DNA of 64,000 nt, taken from positions 124,001-188,000 of the forward strand of contig NZ_MIHA01000006.1 in NCBI RefSeq assembly GCF_001722335.1. The letters are read 5' to 3'. The notes under the pieces are model-generated. The model searched no databases. It saw only the letters and a list, made by a program, of their open reading frames with translations, and was not told the DNA's origin. Each line of letters begins with the position of its first letter. The stretch's first letter is position 1. The stretch comes from Mycolicibacterium flavescens. GTDB taxonomy: Bacteria > Actinomycetota > Actinomycetes > Mycobacteriales > Mycobacteriaceae. Shown piece by piece: positions 9,398-16,902 of the stretch. The translations under genes were made by a program, and so were the position numbers.

Positions 9398-9451
9398 TTT
9401 GTAGCACGACGGTGTGCGGGCTGTCACACGAATGCGCGGAATCGGTGGCGG

Positions 9452-10654
9452 TCACGCCGCGACCTGCGGATATCTCGGTGCGTTGTCCGCCCGGGGCCAC
9501 GGCGTGACGGCGCTGCTCTGCGGGTCGATGAGGATCTTGGCGTGCGCTTCGGCCGCGCCCAGGACTTCGAAGGCCCGAGCCACGCCGGCCAGGCCCACGG
9601 TGCCGGTGACGAGTGCCGAGGCATCCACCTCGCCGTCGGCGAGCAGGTGCAGGGTGTCGCGGAATTCCAGTGGCGTGTAACCGAAGACGAACCGCAGGTC
9701 GATGTCCTTACCGTTGGCCACCGCCGGTCGGAAGTGGTCGGTGCCCATGCACACACCGACCACGACGACTCGCGACTGCACGGGCGCCGCGCAGATGATC
9801 CCGTCGATGATCCCGGGCACACCGACGCATTCGAAGATCACCGGCCGCTTGGGGCCCGCTGCGCCCACGGTGTCGGCGATCCGGTACAGATGCGACCAGC
9901 CGGGCACGCGGCGCAGCTTCTCCATCGAGCCGACGGCGAGCTCGAACAGCTGTTGGGCCTCGGTGACGGTCCCGGACTGCCCGGCGGCCGTGTACGGGGA
10001 CTCGACGGCGGGGTCGACGACGACGTCGGCGCCACAGCGCCCCGCCATCGCGCGCCGCGTCCCGGAGAAGTCGCTCGCGACTATGGTGTGCACGCCGAGA
10101 GACTTGAGATGGCAGATCACCGCCAGTCCGACCGGCCCGCAGCCGATGACGATCGCGACGTCGCGCTTACGGATCTGACTGCGGCGCACCGCATGTAGCG
10201 CGACCGCCATCGGTTCGGTCAGGGCGGCGGTGTCGAGGTCCAGCCCGTTCGGGACGACGAAGCTCATCGCGGCTTCGGCCAGGACGTGCTCGGCGTACGC
10301 GCCGGGCGCCAGTGGCGAGAGCCCGGTCATGTGCACCCCGCCCGCCGCGCGCACCATCGGAAACGACACCACCGGAGTCCCCAGCTTGAACTCCTTGGCG
10401 GCGCCGCGGCCCCGTTCGGCCACTTCGCCCACGAATTCGTGGCCCAGCACGACCGGCGTGTCCTCGCGCATGAAATCCGGGTAACCGACTTCGTCCATCA
10501 CGTCGGTCAGTTCGTGGGCGTGGTCCTTCGCGTGCAGGTCGGATCCGCAGATGCCGCAGCGGCGCACCTCGAGCAACAGTTGCCCACGTGACGGGACCGG
10601 TGTCGGTAGGTCGACGACGGACAGGTTCTTGTTCTGACAGCTGACGGCCTTCAT
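9452..10654 (-). CDS. Zinc-type alcohol dehydrogenase (MDR family)
   Basis: A 400-residue medium-chain dehydrogenase that probably oxidises an alcohol to an aldehyde or ketone with NAD(P). Catalytic zinc ligands are visible in CGICGSDLH and GHEFVGEV, and the cofactor motif is GCGPVGLA. The lobe that normally carries four structural-zinc cysteines is replaced by KLGTPVVSFPMVRAAGG, so only the catalytic zinc is expected. The start is the ATG at 10654 (MKAVSCQN), not an upstream in-frame codon six residues earlier. It is co-directional with the dioxygenase upstream and the regulator downstream. Confidence 0.88.
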   Translation of the reverse strand: MKAVSCQNKNLSVVDLPTPVPSRGQLLLEVRRCGICGSDLHAKDHAHELTDVMDEVGYPDFMREDTPVVLGHEFVGEVAERGRGAAKEFKLGTPVVSFPMVRAAGGVHMTGLSPLAPGAYAEHVLAEAAMSFVVPNGLDLDTAALTEPMAVALHAVRRSQIRKRDVAIVIGCGPVGLAVICHLKSLGVHTIVASDFSGTRRAMAGRCGADVVVDPAVESPYTAAGQSGTVTEAQQLFELAVGSMEKLRRVPGWSHLYRIADTVGAAGPKRPVIFECVGVPGIIDGIICAAPVQSRVVVVGVCMGTDHFRPAVANGKDIDLRFVFGYTPLEFRDTLHLLADGEVDASALVTGTVGLAGVARAFEVLGAAEAHAKILIDPQSSAVTPWPRADNAPRYPQVAA

Positions 10655-10705
10655 CGGCCCATCCTGTCCCACCGACGGTGACGCGACGCGCCGCCCCGGG
10701 CAGGA

Positions 10706-10777
10706 TCAGACCCGGGCCGCGCTCCGTCCGGCCCGCCGGCGGTAGAAGCTGCCGTCGCCCAGCGGGACACCGCTCAC
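10706..10777 (-). CDS. Possible 23-residue basic small protein coupled to the dioxygenase gene
   Basis: A GTG overlaps the dioxygenase stop (GTGA) and opens a 23-codon frame, MSGVPLGDGSFYRRRAGRSA, ending RV and a stop at 10706. The product would be strongly basic. It sits in the 119-bp gap before the ADH. The coupling geometry is the same as for the real genes around it, but so short a frame can arise by chance. Confidence 0.3.
   Translation of the reverse strand: MSGVPLGDGSFYRRRAGRSAARV
10752..10768. promoter_or_regulatory. Weak IclR-type operator half site
   Basis: CCGTCGCCCAGCGGGAC keeps the right arm CAGCGGGAC of the palindromes at 15957 and 25780 but has a poor left arm. It lies between the dioxygenase and the ADH and overlaps the small basic reading frame, so it may be coincidental. 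Confidence 0.2.
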
Positions 10778-11682
10778 GGGCGCATCGCGGCCGGCAGGTC
10801 GGAGACCCACTCGTGGCCCCAGTAGCTGTCGGCGGTGATCTCCTCCGCGGTGTAGCAGTTCTCGTCGACCCGCATACCGTCGGTGCCGAACTCGATGTCC
10901 CAGTCGCCCGGCGCCCGCACATAGAACGACACCATCTTGTCGTTGGTGTGCCTGCCCAGCGTCGAGGACAGCTGGAACCCGTCCTTGTTCACCCGGTCAA
11001 GGGCCTGGCCGACCGCGTCGAGGGTGTCGACCTCCACCATCAGGTGGATCAGGCCCGGGTCGCGCAACGTCATCGCCGGACAGATCGCCAGGCTGTGGTG
11101 GCGCGCGTTGATGCCGAGGAACCGGACGCGCAGCGGCCCGAACTCCGGCGGCGTCGGAACCCGGAACGCCCCGCGCGATTTGAAGCCCAACACCTCGGTG
11201 TAGAACTGGAACAGCCCGGGGACGTCGAGGGCCGGCAGCACGACATGGCCCAGGCCCTGATCGCCGGTGACGAACCGCGCGCCGAACGGTGTCACCACGG
11301 GACTGTGGTCGAGCACCGCGCCGTGGAACACCTCGGTCGAGGTACCGGCAGGGTCGTCGAACGCGATCACCTCCTCGACGCGACGGGCGTCCGCCTCCTG
11401 CAGCGAGAGTTCCTTGACCGGGACGCCCGCGCCGTCGAGGGCCGCCTTGACGCGGGTCAGCGCCGCGTGGTCGCGCACCTCCCAACCGACGGTGACGATC
11501 TTGTCGACGTCGCCGGGGACCACGATGATGCGGGCCGCGCGCTCGTCCATGCGCAGATACAACGCCTCATTGTCGGGACCGGAGCCTTCGGCGAAGCCGA
11601 GCACCCCGAACGCGAAGCGGCGCCACCGGTCCATGTCGGTGGCCTGGACCTTGACGTAGCCGAGGCTTTTCAGATCGCTCAT
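10774..11682 (-). CDS. Type I extradiol ring-cleavage dioxygenase (HsaC/BphC-like)
   Basis: A 302-residue two-domain VOC-fold enzyme that opens a catechol next to its hydroxyls using Fe(II). The iron ligands appear as His146 (GLGHVVLP), His213 (LIHLMVEV) and Glu264 (DIEFG). His196, His245 (TLGRHTND) and Tyr254 match the second-sphere catalytic residues of the family. It reads as closest to HsaC, the steroid catechol dioxygenase of actinobacteria, and less like small-catechol enzymes. The start ATG at 11682 is 9 bp after the HsaA-like gene, so the hydroxylase and dioxygenase are adjacent in one operon, as their order in the pathway would predict. Confidence 0.92.
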   Translation of the reverse strand: MSDLKSLGYVKVQATDMDRWRRFAFGVLGFAEGSGPDNEALYLRMDERAARIIVVPGDVDKIVTVGWEVRDHAALTRVKAALDGAGVPVKELSLQEADARRVEEVIAFDDPAGTSTEVFHGAVLDHSPVVTPFGARFVTGDQGLGHVVLPALDVPGLFQFYTEVLGFKSRGAFRVPTPPEFGPLRVRFLGINARHHSLAICPAMTLRDPGLIHLMVEVDTLDAVGQALDRVNKDGFQLSSTLGRHTNDKMVSFYVRAPGDWDIEFGTDGMRVDENCYTAEEITADSYWGHEWVSDLPAAMRP

Positions 11683-11691
11683 CGCATCCCT

Positions 11692-12873
11692 CTAGATCAT
11701 CGCCCGGAGCGGGCCCTGCGGGTCGACGCCCAGTGAGCTCAACGCCGAAGCGTGGAACACGGTGCCCGGCACATGGATTGCGTGCAGCTGACCGACGTGC
11801 ACATCACGCCAGTACCGCTGCAGGGGCTTGTCCATGCGGGCGGCGTTGCCTCCCGAGCGGGCGAAGATCTCGTCGACGGCGGACACCGCGCGCCACACCG
11901 CGCGGATCTGGGTGCGGCGCCCGGCGGCCCGGTCCTCGAAGCTCACATCCTGGCCCGCGGCGACCATGTCGTAGATCCGGTCGGCGTTGGCCAGCAGTTC
12001 CTGGCGCGCGGCATTGATATCAGCCGCCGCTTCCCCGACGGCGTACATGACATAGGGGTCGTCCTTGATCGCGACCCCGCTGGAGTTCACCCGCTGGCGC
12101 TGATAGTCGAGGTGCGCGGCCAGCGCACCTTCGGCGATGCCGATCGTGGCGGCCGAGATCCCCAGCGGGAACATCGTCGACCACGGCATCAGGTACAGCG
12201 GTTCGGTCATGCCGGCCTCGCGCTGGGCGGTTCCGTCCATCACCTTCATCGCGTCCATCGTCCGGTACTCGGGGACGTACGCGTCCTTGACGATGACGTC
12301 CTTGGAGCCGGTGCCGCGCAGACCGACGACATCCCAGGAATCCTCGACGATCTCGTAGTCCGAGCGCGGCAGGATCATGTGCAGCATCTGCGGCGGCATC
12401 AGTGGTCTGCCGTCAGCGTCGCCGATCATGGCCCCGAGGATGATCCAGTCGCACGCGTCGGTGCCGGAGCTGAACTGCCAGCGCCCGCTGAACAGATATC
12501 CGCCGTCGACGGGCCTGGCCACCCCCTGCGGCGCATACGGTGAGGCCATCCAGGTGTCGACGTCGTCGCCCCAGACCTCCTCGCCGACGCGCGGGTCGGC
12601 GTAGGCCAACTGGTAGGGGTGGACCCCGACCACGCCGTTGACCCAGCCGGCCGCGGGGTCGAGCGCGGCGGTGGCCATCACCGTCTCGGCGAACTCCCGC
12701 GGATGCACCTCGTAGCCGCCGTGCTTCTTGGGTTGCAGCAGACGGATGGACCCGACGGCCTTCATCGACTTGACCGTCGCATCGGTCAGTCGCCCGATCT
12801 TCTCGGCCTCGGCTCCCTGGTCTTTGAACTGCTCGGCCAGTTCCATCACCCGGTCGAGTACGCGCTCGCTCAT
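11692..12873 (-). CDS. HsaA-like two-component flavin monooxygenase, oxygenase component
   Basis: A 393-residue acyl-CoA-dehydrogenase-fold (group D) flavin monooxygenase that hydroxylates a phenol to a catechol. Features are FSGRWQFSSGTDACDW in the middle beta domain, WDVVGLRGTGSKDV, and a C-terminal helical domain ending HVPGTVFHASALSSLG. Length and these motifs match HsaA and related phenol hydroxylases, not true acyl-CoA dehydrogenases; no dehydrogenase catalytic base motif is seen. Such enzymes need a flavin reductase (HsaB), and none is encoded in this window. It is followed at once by the extradiol dioxygenase. Confidence 0.9.
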   Translation of the reverse strand: MSERVLDRVMELAEQFKDQGAEAEKIGRLTDATVKSMKAVGSIRLLQPKKHGGYEVHPREFAETVMATAALDPAAGWVNGVVGVHPYQLAYADPRVGEEVWGDDVDTWMASPYAPQGVARPVDGGYLFSGRWQFSSGTDACDWIILGAMIGDADGRPLMPPQMLHMILPRSDYEIVEDSWDVVGLRGTGSKDVIVKDAYVPEYRTMDAMKVMDGTAQREAGMTEPLYLMPWSTMFPLGISAATIGIAEGALAAHLDYQRQRVNSSGVAIKDDPYVMYAVGEAAADINAARQELLANADRIYDMVAAGQDVSFEDRAAGRRTQIRAVWRAVSAVDEIFARSGGNAARMDKPLQRYWRDVHVGQLHAIHVPGTVFHASALSSLGVDPQGPLRAMI

Positions 12874-12937
12874 GCTGGTGTCCTCACTGTCTGCTTGCAC
12901 TGATGGTCTACCGCAGCACACCGCCGGGCGGGGCCGA

Positions 12938-12954
12938 TTCCCGGTCAGCGGACG
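12938..12954. promoter_or_regulatory. Candidate IclR-type operator upstream of the hydroxylase gene
   Basis: TTCCCGGTCAGCGGACG lies in the 92-bp gap between the ferredoxin and the HsaA-like gene. It matches 13 of 17 positions of the palindrome GTCCCGGTAAGCGGGAC found before the mce operon. This suggests the hydroxylase-dioxygenase pair has its own regulated promoter. Confidence 0.4.
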
Positions 12955-12965
12955 GGGTTTTGACG

Positions 12966-13262
12966 TCAGTACTCGATGTGGATGTCGCCGCTGACCGGTC
13001 TGGCCTGGCACCCGAGGATCAGCCCGTCCGCCAGGTCGGCCGGCTCGAGGATGTCGCAGTCGGCCATGTCGACGCGGCCGCGCAGCACGGTCGCGACGCA
13101 GGAGCCGCAGTGACCCTCGCGGCACGAGTGCGGGACGTCGATGCCGGCGTCGAGCATGATCTCGACAAGGGTCTTGTCGCGGGGCCAGCGCAGGTGGTGG
13201 CGGCTCCCGTCGAGGTCGACGTCGACCAGGGCGTGGTCCCCGGGGGTTTCGGCTTCGGCCAT
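12966..13262 (-). CDS. [2Fe-2S] plant-type ferredoxin
   Basis: A 98-residue electron carrier with the cluster motif CREGHCGSC and a fourth Cys near residue 84 (LGCQARPVSGD). It resembles the C-terminal ferredoxin domain of oxygenase reductases such as KshB, but the flavin and NAD domains are missing, so it is a stand-alone carrier. The start is the ATG at 13262. No Rieske oxygenase, P450 or ferredoxin reductase is in the window, so its partner is elsewhere or unrecognised. It is divergent from the second Baeyer-Villiger enzyme. Confidence 0.88.
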   Translation of the reverse strand: MAEAETPGDHALVDVDLDGSRHHLRWPRDKTLVEIMLDAGIDVPHSCREGHCGSCVATVLRGRVDMADCDILEPADLADGLILGCQARPVSGDIHIEY

Positions 13263-13337
13263 GGCGGCGATCCTCACCGCGCCGCGTACAGGGGTCCAGC
13301 GGCGATTCCGGTGGCCGGTACGTGCGCGTGCAATTGT

Positions 13338-13368
13338 CCGGTCACCGGGAAGACGACCCGGTGTCCGG
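13338..13368. promoter_or_regulatory. Inverted repeat in the ferredoxin/monooxygenase divergent region
   Basis: CCGGTCACCGGG (13338-13349) and CCCGGTGTCCGG (13357-13368) form 12-bp arms with one mismatch around AAGACGA. The 11-mer CCGGTGTCCGG recurs before the mce operon at 16038. It lies 25 bp upstream of the monooxygenase start. Confidence 0.35.
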
Positions 13369-13392
13369 TGCCCGGCGGCCTACCGTGGCGGC

Positions 13393-15000
13393 GTGGGTAT
13401 CTCCGGACAGCGGTCGAGCGTGGATGCGGTGGTCGTGGGGGCGGGGTTCGCCGGGCTGTACGCGCTGCACAAGCTGAGGTCACAGGGCCTGTCGGTGCGG
13501 GTGTTCGAGGCGGCGCCGGAGATCGGCGGAACGTGGTACTACAACCGCTATCCGGGGGCGCGCTGCGACGTGGAGAGCGTCGACTACTGCTACTCGTTCG
13601 ACCCCGCGCTGGAACAGGAATGGGACTGGTCGGAGAAGTACGCCGCCCAGGGCGAGATCCTGCGCTACATGAACTGGGTCGCCGACCGGCTCGGCCTGCG
13701 CGACGGAATCACGTTCGACACCAGGGTCACCGCGGCGGTGCTCGACGAGGAAAACCTGCGTTGGACGGTGACGACCGATACCGGCGAGGTTGTCGTCGCG
13801 CGGTTCTGCGTGATGGCCACCGGTCCGCTGTCGGCGGCGCTGACACCTGACTTCCCGGGCCTGGACGGCTTCGCGGGGGAGCTGTATCACACTGCGCACT
13901 GGCCGCACGAAGCCGTCGACTTCACCGGCAAACGGGTCGCGGTGATCGGGACGGGATCGTCGGGCATCCAGTCCATCCCGGTGATCGCCGAACAGGCCGA
14001 GCGCCTGTACGTCTTCCAGCGGACCCCGAATTACAGTGTGCCCGCCGGTAATCGACCGTTGACCGACGAGGACCGCGCTCAGATCAAGGCGACATACGCC
14101 GAACGGCGCCGGCTGTCGTGGCGCAGCGGCGGCGGCTCACCGCACATCGCGCACCCGAAGCTGACAATGGAGGTCACGCCTGAAGAGCGTCGCGCGGCGT
14201 TCGAGAAGCGTTGGGAACTGGGCGGCGTGCTGTTCTCGAAGACGTTCAGCGACCAGATGATCGACCCGGCCGCCAACGAGGAGGCGCGCAAGTTCTACGA
14301 GGAGAAGGTCCGCGCGGTGATCGACGACCCCGAGATCGCCGAACTCCTCATCCCGAACGACCATCCGATCGGGACCAAACGGATCTGCACTGACACCAAC
14401 TACTTTGAGACCTTCAACAAGTCGCATGTCAAGTTGATCAGCGTGCGTGAGACGCCGATCGTGTCGATCGATGCCGACGGGATCAACACCAGCGACGCGC
14501 ATTACGACGTGGACGCGATCGTGCTCGCCACCGGGTTCGACGCAATGACCGGCGCGCTGGCCAAGATCGACATCGTCGGCCGCGGCAACCGCTCGTTACG
14601 CGACGACTGGGCGGGCGGGCCCCGAACCTACCTCGGGCTGGGTGTGGACGGGTTCCCGAACCTGTTTCTGGTCTCGGGGCCCGGCGCACCCGCGGTGCTT
14701 GCGAACATGGTGTTGCACGCCGAGGCCCACGTGAACTGGATCGCCGACGCCATCACGTATCTCGACGACCACGGCCACACGGCCATCGAGGCGACCGCGG
14801 ACGCGGTGGACAACTGGGGCGTCGAACTCCGCCAGCGCGCGGAGGCCACGCTGTTCCCGAAGGCCGACTCCTGGTACACGGGCGCCAACGTACCCGGCAA
14901 GCCGCGCGGATTCATGTTGTTCATCGGTGGATTCGGGGCCTACCTCGACATCTGCGCCGACGTAGCCGCCGCCGGCTACAAGGGTTTCCGGCTGATCTAG
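13393..15000 (+). CDS. Baeyer-Villiger flavin monooxygenase, CHMO-length
   Basis: A 535-residue FAD/NADPH monooxygenase. GAGFAG is at about residue 16, the fingerprint FAGELYHTAHWPHE at about 160, and GTGSSG at about 186. This is the compact cyclohexanone/cyclopentadecanone-type architecture, unlike the extended paralogue at 2490. The start is a GTG at 13393 just before the first beta strand; the longer in-frame extension upstream overlaps the ferredoxin gene antisense and looks non-coding. Two Baeyer-Villiger enzymes of different classes in one block suggest two ketone-oxidation steps or a ring ketone plus a side-chain ketone. Confidence 0.88.
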   Translation: MGISGQRSSVDAVVVGAGFAGLYALHKLRSQGLSVRVFEAAPEIGGTWYYNRYPGARCDVESVDYCYSFDPALEQEWDWSEKYAAQGEILRYMNWVADRLGLRDGITFDTRVTAAVLDEENLRWTVTTDTGEVVVARFCVMATGPLSAALTPDFPGLDGFAGELYHTAHWPHEAVDFTGKRVAVIGTGSSGIQSIPVIAEQAERLYVFQRTPNYSVPAGNRPLTDEDRAQIKATYAERRRLSWRSGGGSPHIAHPKLTMEVTPEERRAAFEKRWELGGVLFSKTFSDQMIDPAANEEARKFYEEKVRAVIDDPEIAELLIPNDHPIGTKRICTDTNYFETFNKSHVKLISVRETPIVSIDADGINTSDAHYDVDAIVLATGFDAMTGALAKIDIVGRGNRSLRDDWAGGPRTYLGLGVDGFPNLFLVSGPGAPAVLANMVLHAEAHVNWIADAITYLDDHGHTAIEATADAVDNWGVELRQRAEATLFPKADSWYTGANVPGKPRGFMLFIGGFGAYLDICADVAAAGYKGFRLI

Positions 15001-15009
15001 TCGTACCGG

Positions 15010-15900
15010 TCACCGACGGCCCAGGAAGGCGAGCACCACACTCTCGAAGGCGTCCTTGGCTTCGATCATCGCCCAGTGTCCACAGTTCGGGAACACGTGG
15101 AGTTCGGCGTCGGGGATGGTGCGCATCGGGATCAGCGCCATGTCCAGCGGGCTGACCCGGTCGTCGCGACCCCACGTCAGCAGCGTCGGCGCGGTGACCT
15201 TGTGCATCTGCGCCCACGGCAGCGGCGCGTCACTACCGCGCATGAACGCCATCATCTGAGCGAACGCCGCCTTGCCGTACATGCGTCGCGCGGCCGCGAG
15301 TGTCTCGGGATCCGTTGCCAGCGCCCAACGTTCCTCGATCAACTGCTCGGTGACCAGCGACTGGTCGTAAACCATCGAGTTGAGCCAGTCGACCAGCCGC
15401 TGACGCGTGGGGTCTTCGGTGAACTCCTGCAGCAGACGGATGCCCTCGCTGGGTCCCGGACTGAAGATGTTGGTCCCGATCCCGCCGATCGTGACCAGCC
15501 GGCCGATTCGGTCGGGATGATTGATCGCGAAGTTGATCCCCACGCCGCCGCCCATCGAGTTGCCGACGATGTCGACGCGATCGACGCCCAGCGCGTCCAG
15601 GAACGGGGCGACCGCGCCCTGCGCGGTGACCATGGGATGGCCACCGACATCGTCGCTGACCCCGAACCCCGGAAATTCCAGGATCAGGCAGCGGTAGCGC
15701 TCGGCGAACGCAGGCAGCACACCGCGAAAGTTGCGCCATCCTGTGACCCCGGGGCCGGAGCCGTGCAGGAACAGCAGCACAGGGCCGCTGCCGACGTCGT
15801 AGTACCGCAACACCCCGGCAGGCGTGGACGTCTCCCGAAGATCGTTCTCCACGTGGGCATGGTTCGTCACGTGCGCAGGGAAGGCGGATGCGTCCGGCAT
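15010..15900 (-). CDS. meta-cleavage product hydrolase (HsaD/MhpC-like alpha/beta hydrolase)
   Basis: A 296-residue C-C bond hydrolase that would split the ring-cleaved product of the dioxygenase. Visible are the oxyanion loop HGSGPGVTGW, the nucleophile elbow GNSMGGG, the acid in WGRDDRVSP and the His in FPNCGHWAMIEAKD, an arrangement typical of BphD/HsaD/MhpC enzymes. The start is the ATG at 15900; an in-frame extension exists but is unlike the family. It converges with the second monooxygenase (9-bp gap) and is divergent from the mce operon. Confidence 0.9.
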   Translation of the reverse strand: MPDASAFPAHVTNHAHVENDLRETSTPAGVLRYYDVGSGPVLLFLHGSGPGVTGWRNFRGVLPAFAERYRCLILEFPGFGVSDDVGGHPMVTAQGAVAPFLDALGVDRVDIVGNSMGGGVGINFAINHPDRIGRLVTIGGIGTNIFSPGPSEGIRLLQEFTEDPTRQRLVDWLNSMVYDQSLVTEQLIEERWALATDPETLAAARRMYGKAAFAQMMAFMRGSDAPLPWAQMHKVTAPTLLTWGRDDRVSPLDMALIPMRTIPDAELHVFPNCGHWAMIEAKDAFESVVLAFLGRR

Positions 15901-15940
15901 ACGGCCAGCCTGCCATGACCGTTGGGCTGTTCGCTGAAGT

Positions 15941-15973
15941 GTTCCGCTCACTGGGCGTCCCGGTAAGCGGGAC
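15941..15973. promoter_or_regulatory. Tandem IclR-type palindromes between hydrolase and mce operon
   Basis: GTTCCGCTCACTGGGCG (15941-15957) is followed directly by GTCCCGGTAAGCGGGAC (15957-15973). The second is a clean inverted repeat with GTCCCG and CGGGAC arms around five bases. Both sit in the 168-bp divergent region and could control the hydrolase and the mce operon together. From memory, GTTCCG-N5-CGGAAC-like sites are typical of IclR-family regulators. Confidence 0.55.
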
Positions 15974-16035
15974 GCTCACTGCGCCGCCCGCGAATTGACT
16001 GCGACGCTTGCCCGTCGAGACACGGTGCGCGCGCC

Positions 16036-16050
16036 GACCGGTGTCCGGTC
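16036..16050. promoter_or_regulatory. Palindrome immediately before the mce operon
   Basis: GACCGGTGTCCGGTC is a perfect inverted repeat with 6-bp arms and TGT centre. It lies just upstream of the CAGGAG ribosome site (16058-16063) of yrbEA and shares CCGGTGTCCGG with the 13338-13368 repeat. Confidence 0.35.
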
Positions 16051-16068
16051 ACACAGTCAGGAGCACGA

Positions 16069-16893
16069 ATGGAGTCATCGGCCAGGGCGGCTGAGGCCCC
16101 GGAGCGGTGGTCGGCCGGTCTTCCGCCGTTGCGGAATTTGGCTGGGCCGATGCAGGCGGTCGGGGCGTTGTTCGCGATGTCGGCTGATGCGGTGCGGTTT
16201 GTGTTTGTTCGTCCGTTTCAGTGGCGGGAGTTTTTGGAGCAGTGTTGGTTCATTGCGCGGGTGTCGTTGGCGCCGACGTTGTTGGTGGCGATTCCGTTCA
16301 CGGTGTTGGTGTCGTTCACGCTCAATATTTTGTTGCGGGAGTTGGGTGCTGCTGATCTGTCGGGGGCGGGGGCGGCGTTTGGTGCGGTGACGCAGGTGGG
16401 TCCGATCGTGACGGTGTTGATCGTGGCCGGTGCGGGGGCGACGGCGATGTGTGCGGATCTGGGGTCGCGCACGATCCGTGAGGAGATCGACGCGATGGAG
16501 GTGCTGGGGATCAACCCGGTGCAGCGGTTGGTGACGCCGCGGATGTTGGCCTCGGGTCTGGTGGCGTTGTTGCTCAACAGTTTGGTGGTGATCATCGGGA
16601 TTTTGGGGGGTTACACGTTTTCGGTGTTCATCCAGGATGTGAATCCGGGGGCGTTCGCGGCGGGGATCACGTTGTTGACCGGGGTGCCCGAGGTGGTGAT
16701 CTCGTGTGTGAAGGCGGCGTTGTTCGGGTTGATCGCGGGGTTGGTGGCCTGTTTTCGGGGGTTGACGATTTCTGGTGGTGGGGCCAAGGCGGTCGGTAAC
16801 GCGGTCAACGAGACGGTGGTGTACGCGTTCATGGCGTTGTTCGTGATCAACGTGGTCGTCACCGCGATCGGTATCCGGATGACGGCGGGATAA
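16069..16893 (+). CDS. yrbEA: YrbEA, Mce-system permease
   Basis: A 274-residue integral membrane permease of the MlaE/YrbE family, one of two that form the membrane core of a Mce importer. It shows several hydrophobic segments and the family EQ-loop-like motif REEIDAMEVLGINPVQ. It starts the eight-gene mce operon with a CAGGAG site before the ATG. The central part of the gene uses TTG for Leu and GGG for Gly heavily, unlike the CTG/CTC-rich genes around it. Mce systems import hydrophobic molecules such as sterols or lipids; the MceG ATPase is normally encoded elsewhere and is not here. Confidence 0.93.
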   Translation: MESSARAAEAPERWSAGLPPLRNLAGPMQAVGALFAMSADAVRFVFVRPFQWREFLEQCWFIARVSLAPTLLVAIPFTVLVSFTLNILLRELGAADLSGAGAAFGAVTQVGPIVTVLIVAGAGATAMCADLGSRTIREEIDAMEVLGINPVQRLVTPRMLASGLVALLLNSLVVIIGILGGYTFSVFIQDVNPGAFAAGITLLTGVPEVVISCVKAALFGLIAGLVACFRGLTISGGGAKAVGNAVNETVVYAFMALFVINVVVTAIGIRMTAG

Positions 16894-16902
16894 CGGCACC
16901 AC

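Noticed and set aside
11692..12873. Annotation as an ordinary acyl-CoA dehydrogenase
   Set aside because: Motifs and position next to an HsaC-like dioxygenase fit the HsaA flavin-monooxygenase branch better.
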